Part shown: positions 47,415 through 54,505 of the stretch, piece by piece
How the letters are laid out: each line of letters opens with the position of its first letter
Numbering within the stretch: the stretch's first letter is position 1
The notes under the pieces: generated by a model
Databases searched by the model: none
Seen by the model: only the letters and a program-made list of their open reading frames with translations
Told to the model about the DNA's origin: nothing
DNA from: Paenibacillus sp. SZ31
GTDB lineage: Bacteria; Bacillota; Bacilli; Paenibacillales; Paenibacillaceae
Assembly: GCF_012912005.1 (NCBI RefSeq)
Contig: NZ_JABBEA010000005.1
Location: 62,001 to 126,000 of the forward strand
DNA length: 64,000 nucleotides
Reading direction: 5' to 3'
Program-made: the position numbers and the translations under genes

Positions 47415-47492
47415 GATAGACACCAATTGACAGTACCGCCAAATCAAATCAATTCGCATCACCACCTTTAATAAGCGTCAATGGTGTCTATC
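47415..47492. repeat. Inverted repeat with 16-17-base arms
   Basis: GATAGACACCAATTGAC at 47415-47431 and GTCAATGGTGTCTATC at 47477-47492 pair with a single-base indel across a 45-base loop. No T-run follows on either strand, so it is more likely a binding site or structured RNA than a terminator. It sits between the gene at 47157 and the MazF-like gene. Confidence 0.6.
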
Positions 47493-47526
47493 TATATAAA
47501 ACACTGCTTAAATCGTATGTAGGGTG

Positions 47527-47898
47527 TTACCATGCATTTACATATCCGAACTGGATCATTCCAGCCCTATCCAACATGGGCACGTATTCCTCAGGAACTG
47601 AACCTATCCGCCACATGAGCTGATCCTTCGATATCGTTGAAACCTGTTCCATCATAGCTATGCTATCTGTTCTTAGGCCGCATTCTGTAGCATCTAAATT
47701 CACATGCGTAGGCATTCCCTTTTTCTTAGCGGTTGTCACTGAAGCGACTTGAACTGTGGGACTATATCGATTTCCAATGTCGTTCTGGATTATCAATACC
47801 GGGCGCCGTCCTTTCTGGACACTTCCGTTGCTAGAATTACTCAATTCTGCGAACCAAATATCGTAACGTCTATATTGAGTATCTTGAGCAGTCAACAT
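47527..47898 (-). CDS. PemK/MazF-family toxin-like protein
   Basis: A 123-aa protein. RRYDIWFAELSNSSNGSVQKGRRPVLIIQND is the N-terminal strand and loop of the MazF fold with the conserved RP(V)LIIQN, then SPTVQVASVTT and MEQVSTISKDQLMWRIG. MazF proteins cut mRNA at short sites. The start is at 47898 with CGGAGTG upstream. No antitoxin gene overlaps it: the next upstream gene is 170 bases away with a terminator and promoter between. It may use the antitoxin at 48561 or act alone. Confidence 0.85.
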   Translation of the reverse strand: MLTAQDTQYRRYDIWFAELSNSSNGSVQKGRRPVLIIQNDIGNRYSPTVQVASVTTAKKKGMPTHVNLDATECGLRTDSIAMMEQVSTISKDQLMWRIGSVPEEYVPMLDRAGMIQFGYVNAW

Positions 47899-47934
47899 TT
47901 TTATCACTCCGTTTGTCGTTATCTTTATACTTGC

Positions 47935-47963
47935 ATTATATATGCTGATTGATAATTTAACAA
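47935..47963 (-). promoter_or_regulatory. Promoter of the MazF-like gene
   Basis: On the minus strand TTGTTA (47958-47963), 17 bases, TATAAT (47935-47940), ending about 37 bases upstream of the start codon. The element-wide motif abuts its upstream side. Confidence 0.7.
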
Positions 47964-47965
47964 GT

Positions 47966-47983
47966 ATTATTTTAGTGTAATTG
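47966..47983. promoter_or_regulatory. Element-wide motif, copy 2
   Basis: ATTATTTTAGTGTAATTG, directly upstream of the -35 of the MazF-like gene promoter, the position of an activator site or upstream element. Confidence 0.6.
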
Positions 47984-47987
47984 AGTA

Positions 47988-48021
47988 AAAAAATAAAGAT
48001 CAGGCTATATTTAGCCCAATC
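47988..48021 (-). terminator. Terminator of the PemK-like toxin gene
   Basis: On the minus strand ATTGGGCTA-AATA-TAGCCTGAT (with mismatches) is followed by CTTTATTTTTTT. Confidence 0.6.
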
Positions 48022-48069
48022 CTTTGTGTATTTTTATTTTTTATAGTATTACTGTTGATAGAGAGTGTA

Positions 48070-48558
48070 TTATTTTCTGGAGAAGTTGGTCATATGTTCC
48101 GTCATCATACTACTAACTCTATTTACAACTCCACTAACAATGGACTCATAAAGGTCATAATTATAAAATAGACCCTGATCGAGTTCATCCATATTTTGCA
48201 AACATCCCATATGCCATTCATTCATTAGCTCCGACTTCTGTATAGTTATAACTTGGTCAAGCAATACTACACAGTCTTTGTCTAAAAATGGATGAACATG
48301 CTTAAGTAGGGCAACGTGGTAAGGGTACTTTAACTTGTCATTGTCTAAGTAATTATGTATGTCTGACACCGGAGAAACAATAACCCTGCTAGAATTCTTA
48401 TTTGTTCTTCCTATGATGCAGATGGGGCGGATTTTTTGACCAGTGAATGTATCCGCACCATCTGAGAAGTCATACCAGAAAAGCATACCTTTTTCCACGG
48501 CGCGAGGATTAAATGGAATAGGATTTGGGGATAAATTTGGGGCTGGCAACAAGAACAC
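48070..48558 (-). CDS. PemK-like toxin, second copy of the fold
   Basis: About 160 aa. VEKGMLFWYDFSDGADTFTGQKIRPICIIGR followed by SSRVIVSPVSD matches the PemK/MazF layout (KG.ifw.d.......RP..vi.r....r.ivspvt), and LKYPYHVALLK and LLDQVITIQKSEL continue it. The C-terminus is longer than usual. The start is GTG 48558 or one of the two TTG codons after it; GAGG lies inside the end of the upstream gene. It starts immediately after the candidate antitoxin, the usual antitoxin-toxin order. Confidence 0.7.
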   Translation of the reverse strand: MFLLPAPNLSPNPIPFNPRAVEKGMLFWYDFSDGADTFTGQKIRPICIIGRTNKNSSRVIVSPVSDIHNYLDNDKLKYPYHVALLKHVHPFLDKDCVVLLDQVITIQKSELMNEWHMGCLQNMDELDQGLFYNYDLYESIVSGVVNRVSSMMTEHMTNFSRK

Positions 48559-48560
48559 CT

Positions 48561-48749
48561 CTATTCGTCAATTTGTTTCTTCTTTCTAAACATTTCCACG
48601 AAATTGTCTTCTTCAATCTCAACATAATCTTCATCAAATTTTCTGTAAATGGCTTCTCGTTTAGCTTTATCGAAAAGCAAATCAAAGAATTCGCCATTGT
48701 CTAAAGTAGGTCTTACATCTTTCTTTGTATAGGTCAGGACTGTAGCCAT
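48561..48749 (-). CDS. Candidate antitoxin for the PemK-like toxin
   Basis: A 62-aa acidic protein with a short N-terminal strand region (MATVLTYTKKDVRP) and a charged helical tail rich in Glu, Asp and Lys (EDYVEIEEDNFVEMFRKKKQIDE). It has no recognised DNA-binding domain, so the antitoxin call rests on size, acidity and being immediately upstream of the toxin gene. AAAGGAGG before the ATG at 48749 fixes the start; the longer frame to 48785 is not needed. Confidence 0.55.
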   Translation of the reverse strand: MATVLTYTKKDVRPTLDNGEFFDLLFDKAKREAIYRKFDEDYVEIEEDNFVEMFRKKKQIDE

Positions 48750-48983
48750 TTTTGTTTCCTCCTTTGGCTCACACATATTACACACCTCCGCAAGTTGATT
48801 AGTAAATTATATAAAGTATGCCCCAATAATTAGAATATACCCATTTTTACCAACGTAACAGCGGAAGATCTTTACAGTTATTATTATAACACGATCGAGC
48901 TATAGTTGGTAATAGTTCTTTTTTTGTTCGATTAAAAGTCGATTTCTATGTATTGTATTCGTTTGTATCTACATTGCTAATGT

Positions 48984-49016
48984 AAAAGTAAAGCGCCTAG
49001 AATTAGTCTAGACGCT
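48984..49016 (-). terminator. Terminator after the stalk-ankyrin gene
   Basis: On the minus strand AGCGTCTAG pairs with CTAGGCGCT around 7 bases and is followed by TTACTTTT. Confidence 0.75.
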
Positions 49017-49044
49017 AGTTAGGGTAGTTGTTGTTACATATTGA

Positions 49045-49809
49045 TTATTTGTTGAAGAGCATGTAAGCGTTTAAATCAACACGTAGCGATGGATTATTTT
49101 CAGCATAGTCCAAAGCCGTTTTACTACTATTGTCTTTCAATTTTGTATCTGGGTTCTTATTGATTACCTCTCCAAAATAAAACGAACTATTCTCAATTAC
49201 AGTCAGCATTAACGCTGTTTTGCCGTCATAACGTTGAACATTAACATCAAGTGCGTTACGATTTATCGCTTTATATGCCTCGAAATTATCTTCTTTAACT
49301 ACGAGCATAAGCAGAGTTTCAAGAGTCTCGCTATCTTGAGCATTTACATCGAGTGTGCCATTATTCAATGCTGTACGAATTTTATCAGCATCTAATTTGC
49401 CATTCGTTGAATAAGTTTCTTTCAAATTCTTCACCTTTTTGCTTGCAGTTGTATTTGTATTGTTATTGCTTGGAGCAGTAACGACTGTTCCAGATTGGCC
49501 GCTCGTTGACCCACTATTTGTTACATTGCTTGAAGTAGCTCCTTCTTTCAATGAAACCTGAGAACTTGTAACGGATTCTACTGTATAGCCCATTGCATTA
49601 GCGGTTTCTCTGACTGGAAGATAGAGTCTTCCGTTCACGTTAAGTGGCGAATCAGATAGTTTTGCTTGTGTACCATCTACAACAACCTTTACATTGCTTT
49701 GTGTCGCTTTAAGGTATGTAGCTGCTCCTATTTCTGTTCCTGCTGTGAACGTAATGCCAACTATGGCTCCTAGCAGAAATGTTGGTAATTTTGATACTAT
49801 TTTTTTCAT
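49045..49809 (-). CDS. Exported stalk-domain and ankyrin-repeat protein
   Basis: A 254-aa protein. A signal or anchor segment at about residues 5-30 (LPTFLLGAIVGITFTAG) precedes a short copper-amine-oxidase-N-like stalk domain at 40-90 (VVVDGTQAKL...LNVNGRLYLPVRETANAMGY). A Ser/Thr/Asn linker follows at 92-125. Ankyrin-like repeats occupy 130-254 (LDVNAQDSETLETLLMLVV, LDVNVQRYDGKTALMLTVIEN, TKLKDNSSKTALDYAEN). ATG at 49809 with GGAGG 8 bases upstream. Stalk domains are common in Paenibacillus surface proteins; the ankyrin pairing suggests an extracellular binding role (inference). Confidence 0.8.
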   Translation of the reverse strand: MKKIVSKLPTFLLGAIVGITFTAGTEIGAATYLKATQSNVKVVVDGTQAKLSDSPLNVNGRLYLPVRETANAMGYTVESVTSSQVSLKEGATSSNVTNSGSTSGQSGTVVTAPSNNNTNTTASKKVKNLKETYSTNGKLDADKIRTALNNGTLDVNAQDSETLETLLMLVVKEDNFEAYKAINRNALDVNVQRYDGKTALMLTVIENSSFYFGEVINKNPDTKLKDNSSKTALDYAENNPSLRVDLNAYMLFNK

Positions 49810-49902
49810 TTTATGTACCTCCGATAGAATAGTATGGTATAGCAAACTTAATTACAAACTATACCATACTTATCGGTTCAGGCAGTTCTATTCGTTAGGA
49901 GA

Positions 49903-50214
49903 CTATCCCATAATTTTAGAGAAATCTACGGGCTGTCCATTTACAAAGAAGAAGGGTTTCTGGTCGAATACTTGCTTACTAACATTCGGTTCTGGCTCAT
50001 GTTCATTGGTGATAAGTCGCAAATATGCTTCCATTTGTTCCTCATTGTCACAATTTTTAACTTTAGCATAGAGGTATTGATCTAGTTTATCTTCAAGGCT
50101 GTTCTCCTGAACAAACCCCATCAAGGCATCGTACTCCAGTTCACACTCATTAAGCATAACTTTTGTTTCTCGCAATTCTTCGATTAGTTGTCGTTCCAGT
50201 TGAAATCTATTCAT
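49903..50214 (-). CDS. Hypothetical protein, 103 aa
   Basis: A strongly helical acidic protein (QLERQLIEELRETKVMLNECELEYDALM at the start) that could form a coiled coil. No family recognised. GAGGAG lies 9 bases before the ATG. It follows the gene at 50244 by 29 bases on the same strand and so belongs to the 51515-49045 transcript. Confidence 0.65.
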   Translation of the reverse strand: MNRFQLERQLIEELRETKVMLNECELEYDALMGFVQENSLEDKLDQYLYAKVKNCDNEEQMEAYLRLITNEHEPEPNVSKQVFDQKPFFFVNGQPVDFSKIMG

Positions 50215-50243
50215 ATGTATATTCTCCTCTATATGTTTTTGGA

Positions 50244-51269
50244 TTAGTTTAAATCGATACGTGCACCATTCATTTTAATGTTGCCAGTTGCCTTAATATT
50301 GATGTCACCTTGGATGTCGATACCAAGACCTGAAGTTTTCAATTCAAAAGTTGAGCCATTGGACAATCCTAACTGATATGAACCATTTTCTGTAGCAATG
50401 AATTTGAAATCTTTACTTTCTGCCGTAAAAGAGCCATTGTCAGAAATTAATGTAATTCCATTGTCTTTGAACCTCACACTTCTTTCACGTCCAAAGTTGC
50501 TTGCAGTATACACAACATCTAATGAACCATTCGGCTTAGAGATTTTTGCCTTTCCGAATCCATTTCCATCTCCCTCTCCCAAAGTGACCTCTGGGAAAGC
50601 GTCTGCTCCTGATCCAACAAACGTATGCTTTTTCTTTAATTGTATATCCGAAAATGATGCTTTCTTAATATTCTTTGGTTCGTTCAAAGGAATTTCAGAT
50701 GACATTTCCCACTTTTCAGGTGTTAGATGATAAAAGATGACTGATCCACCAACGCCTTCATTAGCAACGGCTTCATAAATAGGTAGATAAAATGAAGGAA
50801 TGGAAGGATCTCCACTCTTATACTTGTCAAGTTCATTCATTGCTTTTTGCATCTGGGCTCCATAAGTTATGTAACTAATTTGGGAGTTCCCGTAATAGAA
50901 TATATTTCTTCCTGTATCCCAGTTACTACTGTCCATACATTCAAAAGTAGCACGGCAATCATTATCGAATCCGTATTTAGCAAAGGCAAGCTTATCTCCT
51001 TCATCAGCCAATTTAGAGTATGTTTCCTTTGCAATCGATAGCAACTTTTTAAAACTTCTGTCTGGCTGATTTTTAAAACGAGCATATGTATTGACACATA
51101 AGATCGAATCTCCTGAGAAAAAGTACCCTTCTCCGTCTAATATATGTAATTTGTCATACTCTCTAGGGTCTGTATTTCTATAACTAATCCCTTTTCGATT
51201 AAAAGATACCGCAGTATCTACAGCGATATAATGTTCATGCTCATAACTAGCGCTAATTGCCAAGCTCAT
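50244..51269 (-). CDS. Possible proteasome-fold (Ntn) protein with a spike-like C-terminus
   Basis: A 341-aa protein. Residues 1-190 resemble the proteasome/HslV beta-subunit layout: SLAISASYEHEHYIAVDTAVSF then YDKLHILDGEGYFFSGD. Met-Ser at the start could expose Ser2 as nucleophile, though the usual Thr is missing. The C-terminal ~60 residues (FELKTSGLGIDIQGDINIKATGNIKMNGARIDLN, alternating pattern) look like the beta-prism repeats of phage tail spikes or VgrG. The first call is weak, the second moderate. It starts at the stop of the 81-aa gene upstream. Confidence 0.5.
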   Translation of the reverse strand: MSLAISASYEHEHYIAVDTAVSFNRKGISYRNTDPREYDKLHILDGEGYFFSGDSILCVNTYARFKNQPDRSFKKLLSIAKETYSKLADEGDKLAFAKYGFDNDCRATFECMDSSNWDTGRNIFYYGNSQISYITYGAQMQKAMNELDKYKSGDPSIPSFYLPIYEAVANEGVGGSVIFYHLTPEKWEMSSEIPLNEPKNIKKASFSDIQLKKKHTFVGSGADAFPEVTLGEGDGNGFGKAKISKPNGSLDVVYTASNFGRERSVRFKDNGITLISDNGSFTAESKDFKFIATENGSYQLGLSNGSTFELKTSGLGIDIQGDINIKATGNIKMNGARIDLN

Positions 51270-51515
51270 TTACTCACCCTCCTCAAAAAAATTAAACGTA
51301 ATAGAAGCCAAATCATCATACTTGTATTCACGTGTATTACCATCTTCATCGTTAACATTAATTGGACGATTAGCGGTCAATCCATTAAAAAAATTAGAGT
51401 ACGCTTGATTTAGGAATGGTTGTGCTTCTTCAAGTTTTAGAATTCTCCCATCCACTCCATCTAGCCGAAATTCATAACCATCTTTTAGTTTAACTACAAT
51501 ATCAAACTTGTTCAT
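51270..51515 (-). CDS. Hypothetical protein, 81 aa
   Basis: A small acidic protein that looks all-beta (FDIVVKLKDGYEFRLDGVDGRILKLEEA) with Phe-rich middle and acidic tail. No family recognised. Its TAA is followed at once by the ATG of the next gene (TAAATG), so the two are translationally coupled. It is the first gene of a four-gene transcript (51515 to 49045). Confidence 0.65.
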   Translation of the reverse strand: MNKFDIVVKLKDGYEFRLDGVDGRILKLEEAQPFLNQAYSNFFNGLTANRPINVNDEDGNTREYKYDDLASITFNFFEEGE

Positions 51516-51583
51516 TGTTTAAATAACCTCTTTCACTATGTATTATTTCTTACTATAAAAATTCTCCTAAATGCTATCTGAAC

Positions 51584-51716
51584 TTATTCCCTCTTCTTCT
51601 TCATCCCTATTGCCCTTACTAATTCTCCTCGGATCACTTTCCAGTCAAGCCTAGCCAGCTCATCAACCTATACCACGTATATCTAACCTTCCTCGTATCT
51701 CATCCCTCACTTTCAT
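51584..51716 (-). pseudogene. Frameshifted small gene
   Basis: From ATG at 51716 the frame reads MKVRDEIRGRLDIRGI then stops; shifting frame, it continues DELARLDWKVIRGELVRAIGMKKKRE and stop at 51584. The two halves join smoothly and have protein-like composition, so a small gene with a one- or two-base change is likely. No family recognised. Confidence 0.35.
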
Positions 51717-51770
51717 ATGTATTCATAGGCTCCAAGAGCCCACCTTGGAATTCGTTAACCTTGTGTACTT

Positions 51771-51820
51771 AATATAATGCGAAACAATTAATTTTGTAAA
51801 GTATTATTTTGGTGTAATTA
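51771..51820 (-). promoter_or_regulatory. Promoter with element-wide motif, copy 3
   Basis: On the minus strand TTTACA (51795-51800), 18 bases, TATATT (51771-51776). The motif ATTATTTTGGTGTAATTA (51803-51820, one change) abuts the -35, exactly as at the MazF-like gene. It should drive the transcript toward 51515. Confidence 0.6.
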
Positions 51821-51884
51821 TAAAATTCTTTTCTCTTCTACTATAGTGGCACCTCAGAATCGATTCTCTTCCTCATATCCTTGA

Positions 51885-52409
51885 TTAATTAATAGGGAAT
51901 TTGAACACAACTGTCCTCGCTGGTATAAAGTGACCCCCGTAATGTGACTGCTCATTTCCATTGTAATTAGTCATTTCTCCAAGTGAGTTTCCTTTTTGTT
52001 GAAACAGAATAGATTGTTCCTGCACTGTCAGATAAGCAAGTTGTTCAGCCGCTCTCACTCCAATTGCCCCATCTGAAACAAGAGATTGTAGTTCAGGTAT
52101 TAAATCGTTAAGTTTAATTAGACGTTGCGTAGTGCGCTCAGACTCTCCTATAGACTCAGCAATGTCTTTCAAGGCGACCATTGGTCGTGTTGATCGGTTG
52201 CCACCATGTCCAGCTTTCCAGTACTCCTTTAAAAACGCTGCATGTCTTCCCTTCTTAACTGGATCGCTTTCAGCTTCTCCTCTGCGCTCTGTATTCTCTG
52301 CAATAAGCATGTATTCAGCTTGCCATTCATCTACATCCATAATTTCCACTGGAACTTCTACTAGCCTCCATAGATACATCATTGAACCTTCGTCAAATTG
52401 ACGACACCC
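51885..52409 (-). pseudogene. ParB-family partition protein remnant
   Basis: The open frame begins after a TGA at 52410-52412 and reads GCRQFDEGSMMYLWRLVEVPVEIMDVDEWQAEYMLIAENTERRGEAESDPVKKGRHAAFLKEYW, typical of the second half of a ParB N-domain and the start of its helix-turn-helix. A ParB-type HTH follows (LKDIAESIGESERTTQRLIKLNDLIPELQSLV). The first part of the ParB domain is missing, and the end after ILFQ is replaced by unrelated sequence. A start at 52382 has no clear ribosome site, so this is probably a broken gene. Confidence 0.65.
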
Positions 52410-52445
52410 TCAAAGCTCCGCAAAATTTTGTGTACCTCCAATCAA

Positions 52446-52528
52446 AATTACACTAGACACACCAAATACTCCGTGATAATATGTGTTTAAGCATTATTTT
52501 AGTGTAATTAAACATTATCCAAAGGAGG
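52446..52528. promoter_or_regulatory. Element-wide motif copy 4 and ribosome site upstream of the helicase
   Basis: ATTATTTTAGTGTAATTA at 52493-52510 is a full copy of the motif; a half-copy in the opposite direction (AATTACACTA) is at 52446-52455. A perfect ribosome site, AAAGGAGG, follows at 52521-52528. This lies between the ParB remnant and the helicase gene, which are divergent. Confidence 0.6.
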
Positions 52529-52537
52529 ACAACCAAT

Positions 52538-54043
52538 ATCACTCGCAAAAAGAGACGTACTGTAACAGATATCATCGGCACAGAAGTTGAACAATGGCAG
52601 CAAGGCGAGATTATCACAATTGAAGCTGGTACAGGTGTAGGTAAATCATACTTCATCAAGAACACTCTGTATGAGAAGGCTAAACGTGAGGGAACTAAGA
52701 TACTGTTTCTTCTTAATCGCACTCGACTCAGTGAACAGTTTCAGCGTGAGATTGAACAGGACAATAAGGCAGATATAATAAAGATTCTGTTATACCAGAA
52801 TGTCGAGGATGTTGTAAGGAAGCGAAATGTGGTATTTAGCAAAGATTATCAGTACATAGTGTCAGATGAGTTCCATTACTTTCTCTCTGAATCAAAGTTT
52901 AACAACAACACAGAAGATTCATTTAATCTGATTATCTCCGAATTAGAAAAGACCAGGATATTCATGTCTGCTACAGCAGATGGGGTAATAGAATATTTTC
53001 GCTTCAAGCATATTGAGCATCGTAGTTACAACGTCCCTCATGATTACAGTCATATCAAGGAATTAATATTTTATAGAAATGACAAAGTTCTAGAAAAGTT
53101 TCTACATACGATTCCTAAGAATCAAAAAGCTGTTTGTTTCAGCAAAAGTGCAAAGAAAGCTTCTACCCTACATACCATATTCAAGGATTCACTTTTTGTC
53201 TGTTCTGCATCTGGAACATCTAGAGAAAAGAAGTATCTCGACAAAGAAAGAATTAGCCGTATGCTCATGGAAGAGAAATTTGAGGAAAAGTTCTTGTTCA
53301 CAACTTCCACACTGGATAACGGTGTTAACCTCAAAGACAAACAAATCAAGTATGTAGTTGCCGACATTGAAGACATAGATACACTTATACAATGTTTGGG
53401 TAGAAAAAGAATTGCTAGTGATAGTGATAGTGATAGTGATAAGGTAACCGTAATAATCAAGAATATCTCAGACAAGATGATTAATAAAAAACTTGAAGAC
53501 TGTGAACGCATAATTAATCCTGCAAAATATCTGATGGATAATGGCACGTTAGAATATGTTAAGAAATACAGAAGATATAGCAGTCCTGTTATCTATGACA
53601 CTGTGACCGTAGATAATGAAAAGGTTGAGAAAGTCATCAACGAATTACGATATTTTAAGGAATGCTACGACAAGAAATTTTATGAAGAGATACTACAGGA
53701 GGAAAATGGATACATGAAACATTTACAAACTAAGCTTCAACAAAATAGTTACACGATATTGGACGATACATATGAAAAAGCTACACTTTCTGATTACTTA
53801 GATAGTATTGTTGGTAAGCAACTTTATAAAGAAGAACAAGAAGAGTTAATTAAGAAGGTCAATATTCGAGACAGTAGAAACAGGTTACAACGTGGATGTC
53901 GAATTATTAATGAATATTTTATAGAAAATAACTGTCCATATAGTGTTAAAGACAAAATGAAGAATAACAAACGAAAACTTGATAATAATGAGCCTAATCC
54001 AAACTATACTAAAACGTATTGGTCACTGGCTAAACACAATTGA
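52538..54043 (+). CDS. DEAD/DEAH-type superfamily 2 helicase, apparent ATC start
   Basis: The frame opens after a stop at 52505 and has no ATG, GTG or TTG before the Walker A motif GTGVGKS (residues 31-37 if started at ATC 52538). ATC 52538 is 9 bases from AAAGGAGG. The first usual start, GTG 52829, would remove Walker A. Other motifs: DEFH (about 110-113), MSATAD (about 146), QCLGRKR as motif VI. About 501 aa. A (AGTGAT)4 repeat encodes SDSDSDSD. Either a rare start codon is used, or the start has mutated. The role is probably replication or repair of the element. Confidence 0.7.
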   Translation: MTRKKRRTVTDIIGTEVEQWQQGEIITIEAGTGVGKSYFIKNTLYEKAKREGTKILFLLNRTRLSEQFQREIEQDNKADIIKILLYQNVEDVVRKRNVVFSKDYQYIVSDEFHYFLSESKFNNNTEDSFNLIISELEKTRIFMSATADGVIEYFRFKHIEHRSYNVPHDYSHIKELIFYRNDKVLEKFLHTIPKNQKAVCFSKSAKKASTLHTIFKDSLFVCSASGTSREKKYLDKERISRMLMEEKFEEKFLFTTSTLDNGVNLKDKQIKYVVADIEDIDTLIQCLGRKRIASDSDSDSDKVTVIIKNISDKMINKKLEDCERIINPAKYLMDNGTLEYVKKYRRYSSPVIYDTVTVDNEKVEKVINELRYFKECYDKKFYEEILQEENGYMKHLQTKLQQNSYTILDDTYEKATLSDYLDSIVGKQLYKEEQEELIKKVNIRDSRNRLQRGCRIINEYFIENNCPYSVKDKMKNNKRKLDNNEPNPNYTKTYWSLAKHN

Positions 54044-54278
54044 TAATCACAAATAGTACATAAATAAAAACGACTAGAATTATAAAAAAGGCAGTGTTTA
54101 TATAGGTTTTTTGATGATTTTGCATATTTTCCATGGAATAAACCCTTATAATAAGGATTGATTTGGATAAGCAATAGCTCAAAACACTTGATACGACTAC
54201 GTTTATGGCTAATGATTGATTAATTATTTGGGAATTAAATGTACCAAATTGAATCGGAAGGTGAATTGGCGTAGCCAA
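54030..54278 (-). CDS. Possible small membrane protein
   Basis: An 82-codon frame that would start at TTG 54278. The translation has two hydrophobic segments (SLAINVVVSSVLSYCLSKSILIIRV and AFFIILVVFIYVLFVII) and overlaps the helicase stop by 14 bases, tail to tail. No ribosome site is seen. Two membrane-like segments in AT-rich DNA can arise by chance, so this is a weak call. The rest of the 54279-54505 gap shows no gene. Confidence 0.3.
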   Translation of the reverse strand: MATPIHLPIQFGTFNSQIINQSLAINVVVSSVLSYCLSKSILIIRVYSMENMQNHQKTYINTAFFIILVVFIYVLFVIINCV

Positions 54279-54505
54279 GAGGAACGCGATAGGTCGATGA
54301 ATACCGTTAACGAAGCGATAGCGAAGTGGTTTTTATCGAGATGGTATCGTTCCTAATTACTACCCTCTGTTACAGATAACAATAGTCAAAATTATCACTT
54401 AACACAATAATAATAGGTGGCGAGATCCATTCCGTTTCACTCCATGGCTGTCGCTCACCTTCATCCCCAACATAAACCGTTGTGTCTGTAGAATTGTTTA
54501 TCTGA

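Noticed and set aside
53122..53547. 141-codon frame antisense to the helicase with an LSLSLSLS run
   Set aside because: The run is the complement of the AGTGAT repeat; the plus-strand helicase motifs explain the region.
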